64,000 nucleotides of DNA from Topomyia yanbarensis. Its lineage: Eukaryota; Arthropoda; Insecta; Diptera; Culicidae. The notes under the pieces are model-generated. The model was not told the origin of the DNA and searched no databases. It saw only the letters and a list, made by a program, of their open reading frames with translations. Positions 10,752 to 20,400 of this stretch are shown here, piece after piece. The position numbers and the translations under genes are program-made. The stretch's first letter is position 1, and every line of letters begins with the position of its first letter. The DNA is taken from the NCBI RefSeq assembly GCF_030247195.1, contig NC_080671.1, positions 428,730,539-428,794,538 of the forward strand, read 5' to 3'.

Positions 10752-11128
10752 CATAGAGAACAGACATCCATGATCGAACAAAAATATTTAAAAAACGTGT
10801 GTAAACATTTGAATTGATATACGATAAACACTAGCGCCACCACACATGTTCGAAATCCTGGCTGGATTCAGTATGGAATCTTGCTCAATGAAAACAACCG
10901 ATTCCGACTCTATCGGTTGATGCATTGAGCTCGAATTCATGCTGGAAGTCCGAATCGGTTCCGGACTAGTTTGACTGGGTAGAGGAATAGCCGCTGTCAA
11001 TTCTGTCGAACTCAGCCACAAAAAACATGACGACAGTAGCGCACCTGGTTTGGATATCCCAACTACCTTCGAAACCGTTAGAGATTTTACACAAGTTGAA
11101 TGCTGAAGATGGACGTCTGTTCTCTGTG
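10752..11128. mobile_element. MITE with CACAGAGAACAGAC termini (copy 2)
   Basis: This is a second copy of the element at 7776-8192. The termini are CATAGAGAACAGAC and GTCTGTTCTCTGTG, and the interior is closely similar apart from a loss of about 45 bp near 10845. The flanks TTGCTAA (10745-10751) and TTGCTAG (11129-11135) form a 7-bp duplication with one mismatch. It sits directly against the 3' end of the reverse transcriptase remnant. Confidence 0.85.
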
Positions 11129-11135
11129 TTGCTAG

Positions 11136-11769
11136 GTACAAGTACCGCCTTGAAGCTCACATTTGCGTAGAAACCAGTACAGTGCTGAGTTGAGACGTTA
11201 GGGTGAGTGGTCGGATTGTCAGCTGACGAATAAATCTTGATGTATAGATTGCATATAGGGCCACGCTGACTGATCGCCTCCGGAAAGTTTAAACACGTTA
11301 CAGTCACTAAGAATAAGGGAATGTATCCATTGTTCTAGCAAACTAAAACTTTAGTCCACCTAGTAAATTTATAATCATCCCGTACCTTTCATCTACAATA
11401 AAGTGAAGATTGATACTGCTGTCGAGCAACACTTTCTGCTGATTCTAATGCACAAACGCTAATGATCTGACCATCAAGCATACGCCAGACAACCTAAATT
11501 GACCCGCTTCGACATCAGCTTGTTTCGTAACGCGAGTGGCTGCGTTAAAACTCTAATAGGGGGTTGAGAACAGCTTGATTCAACATCTACTGTTGTTACC
11601 CCAAAGGTATGTGATCCAAGACTAACTTGTATAGTCCATTGAGCCTAGTTTACATACCGTATATACACCGTTCACTAATCACCCACTTATCTGTGGAAGC
11701 CTATTAATGAAAACAAGACAAGAATAAGCAGTTCCGCCGTAAATTTTTATTGTTACCAATGACATACAA
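11136..11769. other. Non-coding DNA downstream of the RRM-like gene
   Basis: No coding sequence is supported. On the minus strand AATAAA (11746-11751) lies about 185 bp past the stop codon of the RRM-like gene and is a plausible polyadenylation signal. Confidence 0.45.
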
Positions 11770-11880
11770 ATTTCAACTGAACTGTGAATACCGATTCCGA
11801 AACCAATTGCGCCAGAATCGATTGTTGCATTTGAAATCTATTCAGTATTACGAACCGGTTCCGGAATGAGTTGGGATATG
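11770..11880. repeat. Palindromic MITE fragment of the GGAACCGATTC family
   Basis: Divergent inverted segments, with CCGATTCCGAAACC on the left and GAACCGGTTCCGGAATGAGTTGGGA on the right in two blocks, resemble the palindromic MITE at 13989-14136 and the nested ones inside 7776-8192 and 10752-11128. It lies within the likely 3' UTR of the RRM-like gene. Confidence 0.5.
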
Positions 11881-11935
11881 CTGGCATTAGGGTTTAAACT
11901 GGTATTTGACTGGAGTTTACACAAGTATCATACGC

Positions 11936-13358
11936 TTACTTGTTCAGAGATGTCTGCCCTATGGTGAAAATATTACCGGTGACAGTTTTTTCCATTTTTT
12001 TCATTCTGTTTTGTTCCTTTCTTTCTCGTCTGCTCATTGTGGTGTGTTTATCACGGGTGGTATTTTTTGCCAAAGGTACCATTTTAGCCAGTTTCTTTGC
12101 TTGTAATTTAATCAGAAATTGTCGGTTATTATGAAGAAACGTGCTAATTCCACGTGACACTTGTCGTTCCTTGGTCTGTTCCGTAGTTATTATTTTTGCG
12201 ATCGGGCCTGTTGCAGCAAAGTTTGGTCCGTTTAGGCTGCTCTCTGTATACATTTCGCGCAGCATACTTTGCTGCTGTTGTTTATATGAATGAAATTCTT
12301 CATCTGCCATAAGTGGTTTATCATGATTCATCCATGATGTGTCTACTGAGGGTCGTGTCCCATCGTACAAAGATTGAAGTATACTTGGCGCGGGCTTCAT
12401 TTCCATAAACGAAGGATACGTCTGTATGGCGCACTCGATACGCTGCGTCGCGTCCTCTTCTAGGAATCGCTGCTTCTTAGTTTTCGTATACGTTCTGATC
12501 GGAATGTACGAAGATTGCCTAGATATAGCCGTTAACATTGCTTTCTTGGAAACAAATTGAACCACTGTTCGTCTGACGGAATCCTGCATAATGTGAGTCA
12601 CTTGTCCCCCTAATTCCTCCTCGACAATTGATTCCGTTTTATTGTGCATTTCATCGGTAGGCAATAAAAATCTCACGGTTACATAAATATCGAAACATTG
12701 CGGCTTCCGTCCAGGGAGCACGTTTAATTTGTGCCCATAGTATACATCTCTATGACAAAGTTTAACCGCCTGGTTCGCATCTAATTCCGTAGTAAAATAA
12801 ACGAGCATGTCTATCAAACGATTGACTTCCTGAAACTTTGTAAACGAATCGTTCTTATTCTGGTGGAAGTAGACCATTCTTGTTAACAACCCTTTGTAAG
12901 CAAAGTAACTAGAAATCTGCTCGTACCACACTTTCTCATCCCAGGCAATGACTTTAAAGTTTCCGACATATACTGGATGGTATGCACTGAGCGTAAAGGA
13001 TTCACTGTCATAAGGTTTTTTCTTCGGGTAGAGATCTTCAGGTCGATACTTTCTGCATTCAGGGATACTTCCCATGATCGCATATTTGTCCTTTTTCCTA
13101 CGGGATTTCTTACCTTTCTGGGACTGGTTTGCGACCATAGGCAGAATACGCTGATCATCATCGCAGTCCTTTGCATCGTTTGATGGTTCATTTCGGCTAT
13201 TAGTAAAGTCCGGTTCATCTTCGCTTTCCTCTGGGTTATCGAATACCGCTTCGCCTTTCGCTGATGCGGCTGCTTGTGACAATATAGTTGCAAATATTAG
13301 TTGGCCGTTCTTGAGGGAGAAAGAAATATTTACCCTTCCGTTGTATTAATGTTTTCAT
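11936..13358 (-). CDS. RRM-like nucleic-acid-binding protein, two exons
   Basis: The large exon is open from about 13269 to the TAA at 11936. It encodes an acidic N-terminal stretch, a basic KKSRRKKDK patch (about residues 58-66), an RRM-like fold at about 102-195 (HPVYVGNFK as strand 1, MLVYFTT as the RNP1-like strand), a second degenerate RRM-like region at about 200-275, and a basic C-terminus (SRRERKEQNRMKKMEK). No ATG starts this frame. I therefore infer a first coding exon at 13334-13358 beginning ATGAAAACATTAATACAACG, ending in phase 1 at an AAGG|GTAAAT donor, joined across a 61-70 nt intron to a CAG acceptor at 13270 or 13261; the phases agree. I do not recognise the gene. RNA binding is inferred from the fold only. 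Confidence 0.75.
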
Positions 13359-13477
13359 CTCTCTATTGGAAATCAAACGCCTTTGCTTTATTTTGGAATA
13401 CTCTTCGTTTGTTTGGGTCTGTTGACAGCTAAAACCATAGTTCAAGAGTACTTATTCAAAAGGTCCTAAGTGAAGGC

Positions 13478-13960
13478 CTATTTACACCCTCGGTGAAAAT
13501 GAACGTGAACTCGATGCGCCCCAAATTGTTTTTTCCAATATCTCGCATATTAGTGTATAGAAATTGACGAAACTGGAACTAAACTATAGTACATTAATAT
13601 ACTTAGCGAATCCATGCACAATTATTCGATATAATTGAATCAATGCAATAATATTCATATTCCCCGATCATTTTAAATATTCCACGGTGAAATATGTTCG
13701 CAGTGGATAATTCACTTGTTCACCGGGAGTGTAAACGCGACGATGGGCGGAATTGATGCGAGGTGGTGAATATAAATGTCATCGCTGTTCACGGTGAACG
13801 TTCGTCTTCGAATACCAGATTGCATTCTGACAAACTGTAAACTGCCAGGTGAGCGTGAAATCGTTGTTCGCTGATGAAACTGTTCACGACGTCGTCCACC
13901 GTGAACAATGGAAGGTATTCAACACATGTTCACGTTCATTTTCACCGAGAGTCTAAATAG
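13478..13960. mobile_element. MITE with GTGAAC/GTTCAC subterminal repeats
   Basis: The ends CTATTTACACCCTCGG and CCGAGAGTCTAAATAG are inverted copies, and the inverted match continues inward through TGAAAATGAACGTGAAC. The 483-bp body contains many GTGAAC or GTTCAC words in both orientations, typical of subterminal transposase-binding repeats, and no coding frame. It lies about 120 bp upstream of the inferred start of the RRM-like gene. Confidence 0.85.
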
Positions 13961-13988
13961 TGCTTGACATTCAGCTCGAACTCTACAA

Positions 13989-14136
13989 CCCAGTTAAGCT
14001 CAGCCGGAAATGAACCGGAATTCTGGCTGGTTTCAGTGACAATCGGTTCTAGTTAGAATCGGTTGTGTCACTGGAGCCCGTGGACGTACTGGAACCAGCC
14101 AGAATTCCAGTTCGTTTCCGGCTGAACTTTACTGGG
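13989..14136. mobile_element. Palindromic MITE of about 148 bp
   Basis: Inverted termini begin CCCAGTTAAGCTCAGCCGG on the left and, in complement, CCCAGTAAAGTTCAGCCGG on the right. The inverted match continues for roughly 50 bp through GGAATTCTGGCTGG. There is no coding capacity and no clear target duplication. Confidence 0.8.
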
Positions 14137-14453
14137 AAGACAAGACAACTCCCAGGTAACCACCAAGCATTAGTGTTTGCAGTAAAGCAACTTTTAATTT
14201 GCATTTCGGATGCTTCTTGCAGTATATTAGCATATGAAATGCATAATAGCTGTAAATTAGCATATGAAAAACCATTTAAATACTTCTTGTCAGTAATCAG
14301 CATTCTAAATGCACAATAGCCGCAAATAAGCATGCTCAATGCTTCGAATTATTTTTGATTGGGGCACTCAAAAAACTTGGAAAAAGCCATGTTAATGCTA
14401 TAGAAGTTTGTTTTGAAAATTAAGGAGTGTTTCTAATCAAAAAATATATTAAA

Positions 14454-16608
14454 ATGAATCGATCATCAAAATGGGGCAATATTATAAAAAGCGGTTCATA
14501 CAACCGGAATGTGAAGCGGTATATCGAAATGAATGTATCCACTTGCAGTAATCTGTTGAATTCTTCGAACACTGAAGACAGTTTGTTCAACAATTTGGAA
14601 CCCGTGTCTTCAACGAGTACTATTGATCTACCTTCAACAAGTTCATCAGAACATGCTTCTGATACATTACCTCGATTAAAAACCGATGCGGAGGAATTAA
14701 AATCCAATGAAGATTGTTCTAAATCCGGCTCAGACGATGATTATTATAGTCCTGACTATGGGTCAAGTGAAGATGATGAACATCATGAAGTGGAATCCGA
14801 CCTTACTTCGTTCTTATGTCATTGGAGTTTGGAATATAAAATAACCCATTCTGCGTTAAAACCTCTTTTATCGCGTTTGTCGCAATATGATCACTTACTA
14901 CCTGTTGACCCACGACGTTTACTTGAAACCCCTCGAGAATCTGCCAAAATTATTGAAATGCAAGGTGGACAATATTGGCACCAAGGTCTTGGTGGGTATT
15001 GAAGAGTGTTCAAAAAAAAATCAATTACCGAAAACACTGATATTACAGCAAAATGTCTTCGCGAAACTTTCTCTAGCTTAACAACTACTCGGTTAATTTC
15101 GATTAACATCAATATTGATGGTTTGCCACTATTTAACAATGGCACAGATCAAGTGTGGCCTATTTTATTTAATGTACACGACGATCCAAGTATCAAACCA
15201 ATGATTATTGGAATTTTCCATGGCAAAACTAAACCAAAACGCGTAGAAGAATATTTGAAGCCGTTTGTTGATGAAGCATTACCTATTTTGAATGCAGGTA
15301 TCGTTATCAATGATCATGTATTACATGTTAAAATCAGAGCGTTCATTTGCGATTCTCCAGCGAGGGCATTCATAAAAGGTAGAAATTACAATTAATGTTT
15401 GTTTCGATTTATTTTTGCCTATTTTTTATAAACTACATTTTAGGAACCGTAAATTTCAATTCTTTTCACGGATGTTTAAAATGCACTATTGTTGGAGAAC
15501 GCCAAAAGGAATTATGCACAAACACTTATCCGGAAATAATCGCACAAAAACGTACAGATTTTGGATTTCGTAATAAAATGTACGATGGACACTATCAAAC
15601 TTATAAAACTCGCGAGAATGGGAAATTAAAGGTCGTTTATGTGGATTCATCCCTCTTGCGATTGCCTATTGATATTGTGGAAGATGTTATCGTAAGCGAT
15701 TCATTGCATTTACTTCATCTTGGTATAACAAAAAAGTTGCTTACGTTATTCAAAGACGGTAATATGTACCATAAGAAGTGGTCATTAGAAACTGTGACAT
15801 CTTTCGATAAGATTCTGAGCACAATCAAGTTACCACTGGAGATTCATCGTCAGGTTCAGGGATTGCATTATTTGAGTCATTGGAAAGGCTCAGAATGCTC
15901 AACTTTTTTGAATTACATTGGCATTGCAGTCTTATCACAATTTATTAGTAAGGAGCACTATGAAAATTTCGCAAATTTGTTTTCTGCTGTTACAATTTGT
16001 TCATGCAATTGTTATAAAAAGTACCTTTCTGTAGCACAAATTCTCTTCGAAAAATTTGTTAAATATTTTGCGAAATGTTTTAAATCTATTTCAAGCAATC
16101 AGCATAACTTGGTACATGTTGTGGATGAAGTGTGTAGATTTGGCACATTGAATACGTTATCATCCTATCCTTTTGAAAGTCACCTTTATCAGATTAAGAA
16201 TCTTGTGCGGTCATGTAGATTGCCATTGAATCAAATTATAAACCGAATTACTGAAAAACAACGTCAAAGCTACAGCGGGAAAGAATTTCCGAAATATCCT
16301 GTGCTTCAACATCCATCCAAAGAAGAGGATACAATATTCTTTCTTATAGTTGTATCAGCTGGCTTTACTTTACTAAATAGCTTCTCTGATAAGTGGTTTC
16401 TTACTACGGATAAAAGCGTAGTTGCAATGATCCAAGCAAATTCGAACGGTGTAGTGGGCAGAGAGCTCGAACAAATATTTGTCCTGTTTGAAAGTCCGCT
16501 TAAATCATTCGAGCTAAACGTGATATGCACAAACAACGACAATAGTTTTATTCCTAGTAAGCAGTATCTATTAACTGAACTTTTTTGTAAACTGGTAGCC
16601 ATCCCTAT
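14454..16608 (+). pseudogene. CACTA/Tnp2-like transposase gene, broken by a retrotransposon
   Basis: The first ATG of the frame is at 14454. The N-terminal part is acidic and Ser-rich. The central part shows the Tnp2-type arrangement: IDGLPLFNN followed by WPILFNV, then EYLKPFVDE, FICDSPARAFIKG and, after an intron, a zinc-binding HGCLKC motif. The two Asp residues in DGLP and ICDSPAR are good candidates for catalytic acidic residues. A 65-nt intron (15379-15443, AAAG|GTAGAA to TTTTAG|GA) restores KG-T-V-N-F in phase. An in-frame TGA at 15000-15002 separates the N-terminus from the core. The reading frame ends at 16608, where the BEL element begins, and continues beyond it at 24029. Confidence 0.85.
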
Positions 16609-17366
16609 TGTTGGGGCGACTCACCAGAAATTTTCCGGTTCCTTGCTCGAAGGATTTGCTTCCGTCCGCAGAAGGACGGCCCAGAACGATCGTCGATGAG
16701 CAGGGAAGCTTTCCTCGAAATATACGGCGCACAAATCACTTGTCTTTAGCCGTGTCCGTATGGACGTCACTGCACTAACCCTTTTTGGACAGGGTTTTCT
16801 GTCCCACACACAAGCCTTTCTTCGCTAGGGAACTAGCAATTTTTTTACTGCACTCGCGGTGTAAAACGAAGGAATCTTCACAATTTTATTCTGCGATTAA
16901 ATTATTCACTCGCGACGGCTGACTTAACGGGATACACAGTGTCTGTTTCGACCGGGGTATTATTCACAACCTTATCAAATCGCGGCAAAAGGCAACACGC
17001 CCTGACTGTCTCGATCGGGGTAATTTTGTCAACTCCTTTGTCAGCTGGGTTGTACAGCTGATGATTGTTTTGTACCTACGGACCAGTGTATCACGATCGT
17101 TGGTTTTTTACTGGTATTGTACGGTCACTGTTTGGTGCGATCTGCAATAATATCACTTTCTGCTGCATTGCGGGATTGTGTATCGCTCAGTAGGGTGGCG
17201 CACCCTTTTGTATAGCAGTTCATGGTGGTAGATTTGGCTTAGCATTAATTGTTGGTGAAGTTCATAGAATTTAATTTAGTTTATTATTTTTAGGTATTTA
17301 GGTTTAATTAATTAGATTTGGTTCAACTTAAATTTAGATTTATATAGTTTAATTAACTTATAAACA
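16609..17366 (-). repeat. BEL/Pao 3' LTR
   Basis: It begins TGTTGGGG and ends ATAAACA on the plus strand, so it has TG...CA ends in both directions. It is identical in length (758 bp) to the LTR at 23271-24028, and I saw no sequence difference. Given the minus-strand gene it is the downstream (3') LTR. Confidence 0.95.
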
Positions 17367-17431
17367 TTCCGGCCACCTTGAAGTGGCTTGGCTACTTAAA
17401 CACTCGTCACATTTTTCTTCTACTTCTTCTT

Positions 17432-20400
17432 CTATTCATCGTCTGAACTGGGATCTGACGGTGTGGACTGCGTTTCCGGTGTCGGAAGCAAGGCCAGTTT
17501 GACGACTGCGCGGACAACTGAATCGGACGTGGCTGTTTTCAGAGTGACGACGCGAACGACTCCATCCTTGTTCGGGTGCACCTGGGTGATTTTTCCAAGT
17601 GGCCATTGGGTTGGCGGCAGACATTCGTCCTTGATCACCACAACTCGTCCGGGTTCAATGGTGACTGTGGGGTGCTGCTTCGTGGCTCGTGACTGCAGCT
17701 GCTGAAGGTACTCGGGATACCACGTTGCCCAAATCCTTTGGACACGCTTCTGGGTGAGCTGCCAATGCGACAGTCGATTGTCCGGTACATCGCACAGCGA
17801 CGGTTCTGGAACGGCTAGTAGGCTGGTTCCTACCAGGAAATGGCCTGGGTTCAGAGCTTCCAGGTCTGACGGATCGGACGGTATGGCAGTGAGAGGTCTG
17901 GAGTTTAGACACATCTCGATCTGGGCGAGTATGGTTATCATGTCCTCGTAGCTGACATTCACACTGCCGATCTCACGAAGCAGATGGTGCTTTGCTGACT
18001 TGACGGCTGCTTCCCACAGACCGCCGAAGTGCGGAGCGCGAGGTGGAATGAATCGCCACATGATCTCATTCTCGGAACACCAGTCGAGGATCTGCTTTCG
18101 TCCACCCTGATCGGACTTTAGCATGTGGTGGATTCGGTTGAGTGCATTGGACGCTCCCTTGAATGCGGTGCCGTTGTCGCTATGGATCTCCCTCATTCTT
18201 CCTCTGCGGGCGACGAAACGGCGGAGGGCAGCCAGAAAGGCTGGCGTGGATAGGTCAGAAACCAGTTCGATGTGGACAGCGCGGGTGGAGAAACACACGA
18301 AGATTGCGATGTATGCCTTCGTAGGTGCACGGTTGCGTATCAGCGATTTAATGTAGACAGGTCCACAATAGTCTACACCGCATACGGAGAACGGTCTAGT
18401 TGGCGAGACTCGCGAGGACGGCAGGTCTGCTACGGTTTGCTGGATCAAACGGGGCTTGCTGCGAAAACACGTGTGGCACTGATGGTACGTGCGGCGAACG
18501 AGGTCGCGTCCTCCAATCACCCAGTACTTCTGACGCAGTGTAGTTAGCGTCAGTTGTGGTCCTGCATGTAGCAGATTGCTGTGGTAGTACTCGGTCAACA
18601 ACACGGACAGCGGATGCTTCGCAAGCAGCATTATCGGGTGCTTCATTTCTTCCGAAACTACGGCGTATTTGAGTCTCCCACCGACTCGAATAACGCCATC
18701 TTTATACATCGTCGGTTTCAACCACTTTAACGATGCGGGAAGGGGTTCACGTCTGGTTATTTTAGAGAGCTCCTTGGAGAACATCTCCCGTTGGGCTACG
18801 CGACACAAGGCTAAATCAGCCTCGCGTAGATCGGCCGTTGAAAGCGAGTCAAACGGCTCTGGCTTGGTTTTCTGCACGGCAACTCGTAGAGAGCGGAAAT
18901 ATCGCATCCAATACGCGATGGAACGTCGTAGCTTTGTAAAGCTGGAGTAGCGACTGAACAGTCGAGCGGAAAACGATGGTTCGGCTACCGTTACCGACAT
19001 CACGGCGACATTGCTTTTGCTCTCTGGCATTGTGGATAAATCGAACGCTGGCAGCACAGTGCGTGGCCAATGGTGTGGCAAAACCCCTAACCATTGCGGT
19101 CCTATCCACCAAAACTCGAGGTTCACGATATCGGTTGGATTGACACCTCGTGATATAAGGTCTGCTGGGTTGGATTCTCCGGGAACGTGTTGCCAGGAAC
19201 AAGATGCGGTAGAGGATTGGACTGTGGACACTCGGTTTGCCACGAACGTTTTCCAGCGCGACGGGCACGATTGTAGCCAGTAGAGGACTATCGTCGAATC
19301 AACCCAGAAGAACACTTCGCACGATGTCTTAAGGGACTTCATCACCTTCTCATATAGGCTAACCGACAACACAGCGGCACACAACTCTAGGCGCGCAATC
19401 GATTGGCAGGTGGCTAACGGTGCGACCTTTGATTTTGACGTTAGCAGCTGAACACGAATCCCTGCAGCTGACTCAGAACGGACGTAGCAGCATGCACCAT
19501 ATGCCTTCTCTGAAGCATCGGAGAAAAAGTGGAGCTGGATGGTTTCGGTCTTGATCTGCGACACGAATCTGGGAATGCGGATTTTGGAGATTGCATCTAG
19601 CGTACCATGGAACTCCTTCCATTCGCCTTGTAGACGCGGAGGCAGCGGACGATCCCACTCGTATGAATCTCCTGCGTCGGTCTTCAATGCCCACAGGCGC
19701 TGCATGAACAGCTTCGCTACGGTGATTGTCGGGCCAACTAGCCCTAGTGGGTCGAAGATCTGCGCAATGTAGGACATGACCTTCCTTTTGGTCAGGACGG
19801 GTGCTGGTAACGGCAACTGGACCTTGAAGCGCATCGTATCGGACTTCGGCTCCCAAACGAGTCCTAAGGTGGATATGGATTGTTCGTCCTGGAGATCATG
19901 CAGTGGTAGTAGAGCGAGATCTTCTTGCGGGACTTGCGCAAGGACTTCGGAGGAATTGGATGCCCACTTCTTTAACGGAAGGCCAGCTGACGTAAGCATG
20001 GCGGAAACTTCTTGGCGAAGGCGGATTGCGGATTGGACATCGTCAGCTCCCGATAAAAAGTCATCGACGTAAAAATCCTGCTTCACAGCATCTACGGAGG
20101 CGGGGTACTTGTCGCCTTCGTCCTGTGCAACTTGTAGGAGGGTGCGAGTTGCCAGGAATGGCGCGGATGCAAAACCGTACGTAACGGTTTGGAGCTCGTA
20201 CGATATGAGCGGATCGTCGCGGTTGGAACGCCAGAGAATGCGTTGAAGCGGTCGGTCCTCGGGATGCAGCTGAATCTGTCGGTACATCTTCTCGATGTCG
20301 GCTACGATGGCGATCGGGTGTGTGCGGAACCTCATGACGATAGACAGCAGGTCCTCCTGGACGACAGGACCAACGAGCTGCTTATCGTTGACGGAAAATC

